Shown: positions 1-11,892 of the stretch, piece by piece
Numbering within the stretch: the first letter of the stretch is position 1
Layout: each line of letters opens with the position of its first letter
Assembly (NCBI GenBank): GCA_015680685.1
Contig: MNCI01027256.1
Span: 304,052 to 342,726, forward strand
DNA from: Gnetum montanum
Lineage: Eukaryota; Streptophyta; Gnetopsida; Gnetales; Gnetaceae
Length of the DNA stretch: 38,675 bases
Direction: 5' to 3'
Made by a program: the position numbers and the translations under genes
The notes under the pieces: model-generated
Databases searched by the model: none
What the model was told of the DNA's origin: nothing
What the model saw: the letters and a program-made list of their open reading frames with translations, nothing else

Positions 1-590
1 TATATACAGTGACAAGGAAGGTGGTTCTCTGTGACCGTGGTGGCAATCTAAGAATCGAGAAAAATGCAAGTTGTTGCTACCAGATTTGAACCTGCCACCG
101 TTGTCGTCATCAGATAACAATGACAACAATGATGTTCTTGGAATTTTGTTGATTGCGAGCTGTCTAAGTTATCTTCTTCATTTTTGCAACGTCTCTCCCA
201 CCATTTCTGGAAAATTCATGATAACAAGAATACTAGATTTGGCACCTACACCAAAAATAATGTATTAGTATCAAATTCTTTTGTATCCATCTATTATTAA
301 AATACTTATTCTTAAACATTGGTACAGGCAATGGCGTGGTGGAGATTGATGAGGATAAGGCACTAACTAAGGCCATGGCAAAGAATTTCGCAAATGATAA
401 GGGAATCAGGCAAAGCATACACCAACTGATGCTATTATGCATGCTTTTCTACTGGATTCTCCATCGGCTCAAATCAAACCTTCTTCTTGGATGAATGCGT
501 GGAGCATCACATATGCCTCTTTTGCCACTTCCTTGAGAATCCATATTAATTTAAAACATTAAAAAGTCAAGATTAGCAATAGTACCAATT
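1..590. other. Unassigned leading region with a weak coding-like fragment
   Basis: No gene can be established here. An open stretch at 71-268 (+) begins with an EAR-repressor-like motif, LPDLNLPPL, followed by an Asn/Asp-rich run and then a hydrophobic tail without family resemblance. A second stretch near 326-440 (+) follows a plausible splice acceptor (GGTACAG at about 320-326) and reads GVVEIDEDKALTKAMAK before losing sense. These could be two exons of a decayed gene or chance open frames. The segment does not match the 5' LTR or leader of element 2, so it is not the missing 5' end of element 1. Confidence 0.25.
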
Positions 591-1190
591 TTAACGGATC
601 GATATTGGGCTTTGTAATACCCATATATTATTATAATATTTATTTGTAAGCCTTGTTGCAGTATAAATAAGGCATTCATTAGGCACCAAAGGGGAAAATT
701 GATGATGCATACACATCAAAAGAAAATTCATTTCTTTTCAGAAAACAGGAAAGGAGGAGTTGATACCAATAAATTCCATATCACATTGGAATTAATTATT
801 CTTAAGATTTTTGTGAAGATTTGTTGAGCTTTGTGGCAATTCTTGTAATTCACAATCAAAATTGCTACATTGTGGAGACAACAAGGTAGAATTGCAATTT
901 AGGCAAGTCTCCTTTGTGATCTTCAATTATTATTTATAATTTCAATTTTATTTAATTATAAATCTTTATTCTTGAACTTATGATTAGAAGTTAGGATAAA
1001 GGTTTATAATTTTACTTATGAGTAACAGGCATAAGTATGGAATTTAATTTGATTCAATTCTAACTATTTATTATCTTGATGATTTCTTTGACTGTTTAAC
1101 TGTTCCTCCATGGGATACGACTCGCAGGTCAGTCATAGATGAGGTGATAATCTCTAAAACAAGAAAAAAAGAAAACAAATTTTAAAGGTA
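591..1190 (+). repeat. Possible LTR/leader of an unrelated retroelement
   Basis: This AT-rich block holds a TATA-like TATAAATA at 662, a purine-rich stretch near 745-757 and, at 1108-1125, the phrase CATGGGATACGACTCGCA. Short phrases of that style occur near the 3' ends of some plant LTRs. It lacks the TGATGAG/CTCATCA termini and the U5 block of the Athila-like LTRs elsewhere in the window. It lies immediately before the first sequence that aligns with the gag of element 2, so it may be part of an insertion that displaced the 5' end of element 1. LTR status is inference; no paired copy is visible. Confidence 0.25.
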
Positions 1191-1249
1191 TCAAGCACCA
1201 AATTTTGCCTGGCTCATCATAGGTCAAAACCAAAACTTGCAGTCCATGA

Positions 1250-3010
1250 TACATAATCTTAGTTTTGGCAAGAACAAATCCCATGACAAAGGATGATCCA
1301 AGGAGGAGAGTCATGGTAGGGATGTGAGTAAGCAACATGATCATGATCATGGCCATGACCACTAAAGAGAGGATGGCAGGCACCGTGATGATGCTAGTCC
1401 TCCTTGCTCTTTATCTTTGTCGTCACCTTCTTCCTCTTTTGGCTCTGAACATAACCGCAAAGGATGCGATCATGATGGAGGTGACCAATGAGACAAAGAT
1501 GATCGTAGGGACCATTAGGTACGTCAAGATTCGAGGAGTAAGCATTCAAGAGAGGTCTGTCATCATGAACAAAGGGGTAGTAAAGGGCATCGTAGGCATG
1601 TGAAAGATAGCAAGATCAATCAATTAGATATGAACAACATCCTCAATTTTGACGGGGAATATAACTCCAATCCATAAAACTATCTTTAGGCTTTTCATAA
1701 TGCATGTGCCTTACAAAACATAGAAAACAACTAGCAAAATCTTAAGTTGTTTTTCATAGCACTCATCAAAGAAGCAGAAAGCTAGGATCGATCCTTGGAA
1801 CTAAAATCAATCTATAGATGAAGTATGATGCTTGAACTATTCAATGACAAGTCGCAAACATACTCTCAAGTGTCCAATCTGAGAAGGTAAATCTAGGGAT
1901 GGAAGCAAGGAACACATGAGTCCTTGGATGCCATCATGGCAAGATATTATTTCTTATTACACTGATTCCCTAACTATGATTACTCTTAGTAGGAACTTCT
2001 CCATATCATAAATGGCATTTTCTCTAAAATGAAGATAATTCTTGGGATCTACACCAAAGGAAGACTATTTAAGTTAAGAGCCCATTAGATCCAAAGACTA
2101 ATCAAACATGTAGCAAAAGAAGAAAGACAGTTGAGGAAACATGAAAGTGTAGAAGAATACAACCGAGATCCTTCCATTTTCAAGAGGGAGGTCCGATTTT
2201 GTGATAGTGAGGAAGAATCATCACTTGATGAGGTGGTGAATTGGAAAACCTTGCTGATTCAAAAATTTACCTCTAAAATTTTGACTAAGGTAGATTAGTT
2301 GTGGGATTTTATGAATAGAAAATTTCAAGGTATTCTAAAAATTGTTGAAGAGCCCAAAGAACAAAATAGTAATCATGACTGCATGAGGTAAAAGAAAGCT
2401 GAACGTGCCAATCAAAGGGGTAAGGGCAAGATTACTGATGTATAGGAAATTTTAGAAACTGAATCATATGATGATGGAGGGTGTGACATCTACCAATATG
2501 AACATCCTAAATGATGTTGCCTCATCATATCACACTTACAAGAGTCCAGGGTTTATGCTCTAAATCCATGACTAGTAAAAAGACAAACACATAAAAGATT
2601 ACCTTATCCTCAAGGCAATCCTAGGCAATTCCATTAGCAACAACAATATTATCCAAGTGGAACTCCACCACAATCATACGAGTAGTATCAACAGTGGCAA
2701 CACCCATAGTCATGGGGAATGCCACCACCAAGGCAGTAGTACCCTTACAAACAACTAGATCCATATGGGTATTACATTTAGCAACCCCTATCTCCACATG
2801 ACTCTTCTAGTCACATTTCTCTTTTCCAACATCACTACTATTCTCTTGAATACTATAGAATTCATTCTCCACATTCCAAGAGAGATACCACATTCTATCC
2901 TTATCCTCCTCCTATTCCTCCATCCTCAACGTAGTTTCCATCCATGTAGGGTGAACTCCCAACCCAACCACAGCAACACAATGCTACCAGGGCCATCAAT
3001 CTAAAACCAG
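1250..3010 (+). pseudogene. Element 1 gag remnant
   Basis: The region aligns in order with gag of element 2. Near 1333-1600 one frame reads a His/Asp-rich run (HDHDHGHDH), a Ser/Pro-rich part and Arg/Ser-rich pieces such as QDSRSKHSRE. After these comes QLDMNNILNFDGEYN at about 1619-1665, the start of a Retrotrans_gag-type domain. Farther on, SHLQESRVYALNP (about 2527-2570) and a Tyr/Pro/Gln-rich tail (YPQGNPRQFH, SGTPPQSYE, WGMPPPRQ; 2600-3000) match element 2. No CCHC zinc knuckle is visible. Several TAG codons stand where Gln is expected, e.g. inside the Gln-rich tail. Gag would form the virus-like particle; this copy is broken. Confidence 0.7.
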
Positions 3011-3179
3011 TTAATCAGCTAACTCACACATAACCTCATGCTCATAATAGACCATTTTTTTGACTGAACAACCCTACTAAACCCTCACAAACTCAAGTGA
3101 CTGGTCACCCTACTCCTACCTCATCCTCTACAAACCATTCCATTAGGAACCATTCAAATCAAATGTCACCTAAAATCCA

Positions 3180-6100
3180 TACTATTATGCTCACTCATGT
3201 CATATTTAATTGGATCCAGGCTAGCAACCTTCCCAAGAAATTAGCTAATCATAGGAGTCCTCTTATCTATTTGTAGATTGTTGGGAATGAAGCATGTAAA
3301 GCTCTTCTTAATTTAGGTTTTGGTGTGAACATGATTTCTCATGAGATGTATACTATTTGGAACTTTTTGCCTCTCAAGAAGAGCAATATCTTATTAGAAT
3401 TGGTAGACCAATCCATTACTATTCTATTAGGACTAGTAGAAGGCATTATGACCACTCTCTATGGATGGTCTTATCTTGACAATTTTCTAATAATCAAGGT
3501 TGAGAACTGTAAAGGGGACTTTCTAATCATTATGGAAATGGCATGGCTAAGCACTGTTGATGCAAGAATGGCATCAGAGATCTTTCCCTAGAAATATCTA
3601 AGGAAAAATGCATTTGGAAAGATTTGGAAGAAGCAATTTTCATGCATCACGTACAATGATACAAGGTGTAATTACATGTAGAAACTCTAGTCCATGAAAT
3701 GAACATTTATTTCTGCATACAAGCAGTGTGCACATGAAGCAGATATTCAAAGGTGTATATATGCAGTAGCCACCAAACAAGAGGGCACCTAGTGGCTAAC
3801 TACTGATCCTGACAACACCACAATGTGCATGGAACCTACTTAGAGCCTAACATGCACTTATGTCATAGGCATGAATGAACTAAAGTAAGTTCATCACCAA
3901 CTCTTTGATAATGAAAACAATGGTATCAATTGGAAAGAGTTGGAGATCCCTAAGAATTTCAAATAAGAGTCCATAGAGTTGAAAACTCTACCTACCAACC
4001 TGGAATATGCATTCTTGAAAAATGGAAAGCCGATAATAATCAATGCAAATCTTGCTCCTAAACAAAAACAAATGCTACTAAATGTGGTCAATAAATGGAC
4101 AACAACCTTTACTTGGTCATATCTAGAACTCATAGGGATTGATCCTAGGATATGCTAGCATCATATCTACACTGATCCATCCATGAAACCAAGGAGGCAA
4201 CCACAACAACAATTGAATCCAAAATTGAAGCAAATCGTCAAAGAGGAGATTGAGTAACTCCTTAAGGTAAGGTTCATCTATACCATTGCAAATAGTAAGT
4301 GGGTCAACCCACTCACAATAGTGTAAAAGAGGGATGACAAATGGTAGGTTTGTATTGACTTTAGGTTGTTAAACATGACAACATTCAAAGATCACTTTCC
4401 ATTGCCATTTTTTGATCCAAATTGCACCAAAATACTAGGCCAAAACAACATTAATGAGTCCCTAAGGCACTATTGCATATCAAAAGATGCTTTTTGGTCT
4501 ATGCAGTGCTCCTATCACTTTCCAATGCCTAGTCTTAAGCATCTTTTAGTAGTAAACTAGTAGTGAAGTGGAAGTCTTTATGGATGACTTCTCCACTTAA
4601 CGATGCTATATTTGAGCAAGCCTTAAACTACCTTGAGTAAGTACTTAAAAGATGTGTGGAAACAAACTTGCAACTCAATTGGCAAAAGAACCATGTCATG
4701 GTCCAAGAAGGCATTGTACTAGGGCACAAAATTTCTCAAGCAAAGATTGAGGTGGACCCTGAAGAAATAAGCATCATCCAAGGAATAACTTGCCAAACAG
4801 AAACTGTTGAAGATGTTTGATCATTCCTTGGACACACTAGCTACTACTAGCGATTCATAAAAAATTTCTCTAAGATCATAAAACCATTGGTCAAGCTAAC
4901 AAAGAAATATGCTTCATTCATCTAGACCAAGGAATGTAAAAAGGCATTACATATCCTCAAGAAAAAGCTCGTAGAAACTCTAATTTTATGAGCACCTAAC
5001 TGGTCTAGACTATTTCATATCATGATAGATGCATTAAATTATACCTTAGGAGTCATACTTATGTAGTTGGATAACAAAAAATGTCCATATTACATCCACT
5101 GTGCAAGTCAAAACATTGTGGGTGCATAATTGAATTACACCATAATGGAGAAAGACCTAATAATGGTGGTGAATTCTCTAGAGAAGTTCAAGCACTATGT
5201 GCTTAGATATAAAGTGTTTGTACACACTAACGACAGTGTCATTCGCTTTCTCATGAATAATCCAATGCTAAGCCCCCATGTCATACGATGGCTAGTGATC
5301 TTGTAGGAATTCAATTTTACGATGGTAGATCAAAAGGTGACTAAGAATGCGATCATTGACCATCTCTCTTGGTTAAGATGGGATAACAAAGAAGAGGAGA
5401 GCCCACTCTCTGACCAATTTCTTGATGAACTCCTCTTTACTAAAGTAATAAATGAACATATACCCACAAAATCCAAATGGTATGATGGCATTCTCACTTA
5501 TCTTCTTACTAAAGAAATACCACAAGATTTGAACTATAGAAACAAGCAACAGTTTCTTCATCTGGCCAAATGCTTCATAGAAATCAATGGATACCTTTAT
5601 AAGGTGTGCACCAATGGCCTAGTTCATTGGTGTGTGCCTGATGCTGATCACTTGCATGTTCTCTAGAATGCTCATGAGGGCCTTTGTAGAGGCCACTATG
5701 TAGGGAGATGCATAGCCATAAAAATCCTGATGGTAGGATACTATTTGTCCATAATCTTCAAGGATGCTCACCAATTTGTTCAAACCTGTTAACATTGTCA
5801 TGTGATGGTTGGATGACTACATGAATGGAGCATCCTCAACTGTGAATTCAACCATTGAAATCCTTTGACATATGGGGCATAGATTTCATGGGTCCCATCA
5901 CACTGATGTCCAATGGAAAGGCCTATATTATAGTAGCCATTGATTACTGCACAAAATCGGTAGAAGCAGCAACCATCATCGATTGTACATCATCCACTGC
6001 TACTTGCTTTGTACAAAAAAATGTTGTGAACATGTTTGGAGTGCCACATGCACTGATTTATAATATTGAAACTTATTTTATAGGTGCTACTTTTTGCAAG

Positions 6101-6740
6101 CTTATGCAACACTTGGGGATTGAACATAAATTAACAACACCCTACCACTTCCAAGCTAATGATCAAGCAGAGGGTACTAATGGGGAGATCATAAAGATTT
6201 TAACAAGAGCTATGAGTAAATATAGGAGAGATTAGAGCATAAAATTAAATGATGCTCTTTGGGAATACTACTCAACATAAAAACTTATTATAGGTTACTC
6301 TCCCTATGAGCTAGTGTAGGGAAAATTACCAACTCTACCTATCCAACTTGAGCTCCATACACTTTTAACAACCTGTGACATGGGCCTTGACCTTAGCCTA
6401 GCACAAAAAGAAAGATTAATCAACCTAAATGTGCTAGAAAAAAATTGATTAGTAGCCCTATCCCTAAATGAAGTGCACAAGGTATTCAACAAATAATGAC
6501 ATGACCTAAGAATCAAAAGGATAAAATTTCAACTTGGAAACAAGGTCCTCTACTAGAACTACACAGACATACCTCAATGGGTTAAGTTTCAAACATTGTG
6601 GGAGGGGCCTTATATAATTGATGAAACCTTTTCTTCTGGGGCCATGATCATATACAAACCTAAAAGCCTAGACAAGAAGTAATTGGTCAACATCCAATAA
6701 GTAAAGCCTTTCCATGAACCCAAGCAAGCAAGTGCAACAA
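3180..6740 (+). pseudogene. Element 1 pol remnant (protease, RT, RNase H, integrase)
   Basis: Protease region: the motif read as LLDSGSDVNLIS in element 2 is LLNLGFGVNMIS here (about 3301-3340), so the catalytic Asp is lost. RT: DFRLLNMTTFKDHFPLPFFD (about 4359-4420) is followed by a deletion that removes the block with the first catalytic Asp (YNFLDGYS in element 2, near 29530). FMDDFST remains at about 4580-4600. RNase H tail and linker, 5160-5666, contain KNAIIDHLSWLRWDNKEEE. Integrase core, 5855-6235, has GIDFMGPI, but the second catalytic Asp motif reads LIYNIETYF instead of SDNGTHF. RT, RNase H and integrase lie in different frames, so at least two frameshifts are present besides many TAG codons. 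The FMDDFS form and gene order point to the Athila/Tat (non-chromodomain) branch. Confidence 0.85.
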
Positions 6741-6794
6741 ATACCTCAATGGATGGGCAACTACGCTCAAATTTTTAGATCTCCTCCTTCCAAC

Positions 6795-6813
6795 TTAGTC
6801 ATGGGGGAGATGG
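6795..6813 (+). other. Internal polypurine-tract-like site after pol (element 1)
   Basis: TTAGTCATGGGGGAGATGG lies just beyond the last recognisable pol codons. It resembles the real 3' PPT of the same element (TTTAGTCATGGGGATATGA, from 11878) and is nearly unchanged in element 2 at 31947-31965, although the surrounding spacer has diverged. Extra internal PPTs are known in some retroelements as second plus-strand primers; that role here is inference. Confidence 0.5.
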
Positions 6814-8830
6814 CTATCCATGCTAACCACATAGATGGCTCCTTGATTTTTCTATTTTTTGTTTTACATTTTTTTACTTTTGCAAATTATTTATTTTATA
6901 CCTTTTTGATTTTAAGAATTTTTCCTATTTTACATCATTTTTTGTTTTACACCATCATTAGTACATTTAAATTTTTCTTAAATATTTCACACTTTCTTAT
7001 GTATTTTACCTTATTTTAGTGTGATTTTCTAATTTATATTAATAAACATGCTTTATGCCAACAAGACAGTGGTGTTGTAGCTGTTGCTAATGGTGGTTTG
7101 TGCTTAATGTTTTTGTTTGCTAATATCTAGTTTCTATTTTTGAATTTTTTTACCGATGGCTAAGACATAGTTTCTTTTTTATAGAACAAGCAGTGAGTCC
7201 ATGACATCCATAGATCCACAAAAATCTATGGTTTTCCTTGTTTTGGGAATATGAGGTCCCTTTCATTAAATAAACCTTTAATAAATTTGTGACTTTGGTG
7301 GTTTCTAGAAGTAGGAAGGATTCAAAGGTTTGCACAAGGTGTGACTTCAAGGTGATTCAATACTCTTTGTACTCTTCTACTTACTTAAGTGCATGAGTAT
7401 TTTCATGGATTTCTCACCATTTCGTGTCAACCAATAACAGGAAGTTAAATAAGTCTTTGCATGGTGTGGTTCCCATTTGAAAAAAAAATAACAAATCAAC
7501 AAAAAATAAGAAAAGAAAAGAAATAAAAAAATGATGGGAATTCAAAGTATAACCTTTAGACAAATAAACAGGCTACAATCACTAGTTATGTGGCTAGAAA
7601 GACATGTTACCCATGCATTAAGGTCCTCTTTAACTAAGGCCCTCTCTTACATTCTACTTCTCTTTTCTTCTCCTTAAGGAATGGTGGCTGTTCTATGGAA
7701 ATACTCTTGTGCTTCAAGGGGGTGGATTGGTCTTAGAGTGGTAATGCGAAGTCACTAAAAGTGGTTGGTTTTGGTCTAGACTGAGGATAGATCTTCCTAG
7801 GTCATTTAATCACAAATCCACAAGGGACTTCTTATGACCTCAATTTGAAATTCCATTCTACCTTCTCCATCATCCATCCATACTACCCATGACTCACCTC
7901 ATTTCCAATGTCCATGTTCTTGTATAGTGTCTTTGTGTGATGTACTTGAATTCTTGGTAGAATCTTTTGGGTTTTGGTCCTTAACTTTCATCATCCATTA
8001 ATCACCTATGGGGTCCACGGACTCCTTAGGTTGAGGTTATGCAAGGGCAAACAATGCACGTGCCTGCTATGGGGAAGACCCATTTGGATATCTCTTGGTT
8101 GGGTTCATTAAGCACCTTTTTCTTAGACACTATTACAATCAAAATCTTTCGTGCACATATCTTTTGTATCCGACCATGTGCTCCTTTAAGTATTTTCTTT
8201 AATTCACACATTCTCCATCAAATTTTTGAATTTTTGAGCTTTCAGAGATCCTCTTCAATGATTTTATCATATTCTTGATTTTTCTAGGACTCCATGGACC
8301 CTAAATTCATTCAAAAATTCCTTGTATTTTTCAAGATATCCAAATTTGAAAATTTTGTTTATAGACCCCATAAATAAGGCCCTGTTAATAGAGCCCATGC
8401 GTATACATGACCCCATCAATGTAGCACAAAAATACTATATATATGCATGATCCTCAAAAACTTTCACATTTACTCACAAACGCCAAAGGAGTTTTGGCAA
8501 TTTTCAAAGCCCATAACTTCCTAACTGTTTGTCCAAATCACTTTGTTTTTCAACCCTATAGCTCTTGAAGGTAAGCTCTTTGTCATGGAGGCCACGAATG
8601 TGCCATTTTTAATAGAAATTTTTTTGACATTTTTGTAACTCCCAAAAGGTTTAACTAAGAAATCATCATTAAAACACCAAGTCACAAGAGTTAAACCTTT
8701 CCAACAAGCCCTGGTGACACTTACAATGAAAAATCAATTAATAAAATAAGCAATCTGCCATGGTCCAACCATAGCCAAGTGTAACTTTACACATTATATC
8801 TACTAATCCACAAATGTGTTGTGACTATAG
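6814..8830 (+). other. Element 1 post-pol spacer, non-coding
   Basis: There is no coding capacity. The segment starts with a T-rich stretch (6845-7020) like the one after pol in element 2. Blocks at about 7160-7440, 7560-7900 and 8030-8150 are collinear with 32205-32420, 32540-32850 and 33040-33150 of element 2, so this is a conserved retrotransposon spacer and not host DNA. From about 8160 to 8830 no counterpart is found in element 2, where a solo LTR and unrelated sequence follow. Confidence 0.6.
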
Positions 8831-11680
8831 ATGGCACCAAAAGGCAAACACACGTAGGAAGGAGGATCATCTCAACTAAGGAAAAATAACCAAGAATAGG
8901 AAGGGGCCAAGAACAGGCCCAAGAAGTACCAATTACAACCCATGCCACATGACCTCTTAGGGAAGAGGCTAAAGTGGAGTCTATTCATCAGATTCTAGAA
9001 CAAGTGGCAACAATAGAACATTCCCATCAAAACGAGGCACTGGCTCAACAAATGAACCTTAAGGTGATCTTGACAGAAGCTTGCGTAAATCAAATCAAAT
9101 CAAGGGAGGTCCAGAAAATAGTGCTCAAAGAGCTGAACTTTGGTTCTTTCTTAAAGCAAGCACCTAAGTAGGTATAGGACCAATTGAATACCTCTCCCAT
9201 GTGGCCAATTATCACTTCCAACAAGTGCTATATGGGAGAGACATTCCTATTTTGAAATAACAAGCAAGCTGGTTCAATAGTCAAAATCAAGAACATTCAA
9301 GTGTCCATTGCAGAGGCACTTGGATTGCCTAAAATGGGGGCAAATATTACCAAGATTCTAATGTAAGCAGACCTTAGCATCAAAAAGGAATGGATTCAAT
9401 GGTGCTATGGTGTCAACCATAAGAAGTATCATGTGCTCACACCAAAAAAGGAATCGACTACAAGATTGCGGCCTTTCACCTAAATCCCAAGATGAGGCCT
9501 GGTAAGATCACTGTCTTTTCTACCTATGCGTGTGCCACTCTGAGTGGGATATTCTTGGTTAACCTTCCATAGCTGATCTATTTGGAGATAGAGAAGTGAT
9601 TCAACGAGCATGAACATGGAAGGAAGGCACTCCCCTTCCCATGCCTCATCAAAAAACTATGTTGAAGGGGAGGAATAGTCTACTATACTAATGATGTTGT
9701 CTAACATGCTTCAACTACTAATTAAGTGGAGATGATGAAGGATAAAACTCCTGCAATAAAAATCCAAGAAGAGGAGCAATAGCCACCACCTCCACCTACC
9801 ACTTAGAAAATAGTGTCAAACATTGCTGCAACATCCCAATGGTTGCACAAGTTCTACGAATGACTCTTGAGCAAGAAAGAGTAACAAGTAGGCACAAGTG
9901 GTGGAGACCCATTTGTGTACTAGCCTCCAATGAGTCACATGGATGAGGTGGCATGAAAAATTAGCCTAATGGAGGGAGGTGGATCCATTTTCTCTACCCA
10001 ATAAATGCAGTTGTCTACGAAGTTGAATCCTAATGCCAAAGAGGTAACGATATCTCTCTTGGAATAGCAAAAACTCACAGAGATTTTTGGTTATGCCATG
10101 ACCTTTTTAATGCACTTGGAGGAGGGCAAGGAGGACACAGTACTAATGATGCAGCACCAAGAGCAAGAAACAATAACAAATGTGGTTGCTGATAGAATTG
10201 CTAAGACCCTCAATGCACTTGTAATGTCTATACTAGATGTCACTACACTAAAAGATGTGCAAACATCCACATGGACCATAAGTGACAGATTAAGTGAAGC
10301 ATAGCATAAAAAACTACGAGATCATTTGGTAGGAACCGAGCAACCACTTCTGAATGTCTTTGACCTTCTAGATAATATAATTGCAACCCAATAAAAACTA
10401 CTAAAGATAAGAAGCAAAAACATTATTTTGGTAGGGCAACTTGAAATAGCCAAGGAGCTGAATGAACACTTGGCTACAGAAATTGCTGAATTGAGAGCCT
10501 AGATTGTCAACCCTGCATTTCTCAACCCAACATTAACAACAGATGAAGCTCTTGAATATCTTCACACCAGATCAAAAGGGGTTTAGGGTGTGATGAAGAC
10601 AGCAGTGTTCTATCAATCCTTGAGAGAGGCTACCTAGCATAAGATTCAAAAGGCCTTGGATCTGACCCACCAAGAGAATGTACAACTGACCACAAAAAAT
10701 CATCACCTACGAAATGTTGATGCACATAAACAACATTCAACTGATTTTATTCATCAATAGTAGGAACAACTAGCTAAAGCAAATATAGAGTTAAGGAGAT
10801 TGATATCTAAGGATAAAAACCTCTTCATGAAGAAGGTTTGTGCCCTTTGCCAAAAGACCACAAAAGAGGTAGCCACCTGGAAATAAAAGGATCTTAAATT
10901 TGAGAGAGTCAAGAATCACTACAGAGACCAGGTTAGCCTATAAAAGGAAATAAATGAGAAACACATTTAAGTGGAAAAGGTAAAGGTAAATAAGACCCTT
11001 CGACAACTCCAACCAGGACACCAATTATGGTAGTCCATCATTGATGGGATTGATCAGTACAATAAAGTAGAAATTCACCTAAAGGAATTGCAGATAGAGG
11101 AAATGATTGAATATATGAAGCTTGCCAATCTCCAGTATGCAAACCTAGCTATGTTAACTACCAGACGGCCATGGTCAAAATTGGAAAAGCAAGTGGCTAG
11201 CTCGTACTTATTGTACAAGGATGAGTTCAAGCATCACAAGGACACCAAGCAAAAGCTTGCGATGGCAAATAATAAACTCGAGGTTCTCAAGGGTAAATAC
11301 ACTGATTAGATATCTGCTACCGAGAGCCTAGCCAAAAGAATGAATGACTACTAGGAATTTTAGAATGTAATGAAGGTGTTCAATGTCAAACACAAACAAT
11401 TCATTGTCTAGTTTATCAACATCATAATGTCCTATCTATGGGATATCCCCATTCCAACCCACATTAGCGATGCCACATGGACTGTGAATGATCTCAGGAG
11501 TAAGGAAGAGAAGATGAAGGCATTACTTGATGCCTTTCACCTTCCACTAGAGGTAGTAGCCATAGCCTCCTTAGCCACCATGCATGCTTGAAGCTGGTGA
11601 AGATCCTTCAGAACCTCAAGAGCACCTAGGACTATTTGATCTTCTCAACCACCTTCATGCCATTAGAGGATATGTTGTCT
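8831..11680 (+). pseudogene. Additional 3' ORF of element 1 (plant transposon-protein-like plus coiled coil)
   Basis: A long coding region, about 950 codons, lies between pol and the 3' LTR, the position of the env-like/third ORF of Athila and Tat elements. The chosen start is ATG 8831 (MAPKGKHT). The first third carries QLQPMPHDLL, MWPIITSNKCYMGE, IKNIQVSIAEALGLPKMG (about 9285-9340) and KMRPGKITVFSTYACATLSG (about 9490-9550), then ALPFPCLIKKLC (about 9630-9660). That last pattern resembles the plant family called putative plant transposon protein (Transposase_32), which ends in a similar FPSLI..LC motif. The rest, 10080-11580, is rich in Glu, Lys, Gln and Leu with heptad-like spacing and looks like a long coiled coil. 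No signal peptide or membrane segment is evident, so calling it an envelope is not supported. Internal TAG codons mostly replace Gln, and there are at least three frameshifts. Element 2 lacks it. Confidence 0.65.
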
Positions 11681-11874
11681 AGTTTGAGTAGTCATGTCAT
11701 GTCATGGTCTTCAATTTTGTGTCATGAACACCATAAATTTTTGTAATGATGTCAATCTTTACACTCAAGCACTTAGTTTTGTTGTTAGTTCTGTTATATC
11801 AGTTTGTTACATCAAAAGTTAGTCAATAATTCCATACCTTCCCAATTTTGTAAAGGAACTTGAGAATGAATTTT
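11681..11874 (+). other. Element 1 3' untranslated stretch
   Basis: Short AT-rich non-coding stretch between the extra ORF and the PPT. Its last part (TTTTGTAAAGGAACTTGAG, about 11847-11865) matches TTTTGTAAAGAACTTG before the PPT of element 2 (about 34589-34604), so the 3' ends of both elements share ancestry although the ORF before it does not. Confidence 0.5.
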
Positions 11875-11892
11875 CATTTAGTCATGGGGATA
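11875..11892 (+). other. Polypurine tract of element 1
   Basis: CATTTAGTCATGGGGATA sits directly before the LTR start TGATGAAG at 11893. The purine core ATGGGGATA is shared with the tract before the LTR at 15264, and is CGTGGGGGTA in element 2. It is the plus-strand primer site for reverse transcription and fixes the 5' boundary of the 3' LTR. Confidence 0.8.

Noticed and set aside
71-268. An EAR-repressor protein gene from the DLNLPP motif
   Set aside because: The motif is short and common, and no DNA-binding domain or consistent exon structure is present.
8831-11680. Calling the extra ORF an envelope gene
   Set aside because: Its position fits the env-like ORF of Athila, but no signal peptide, membrane segment or cleavage site is visible; coiled coil and a transposon-protein-like pattern fit better.
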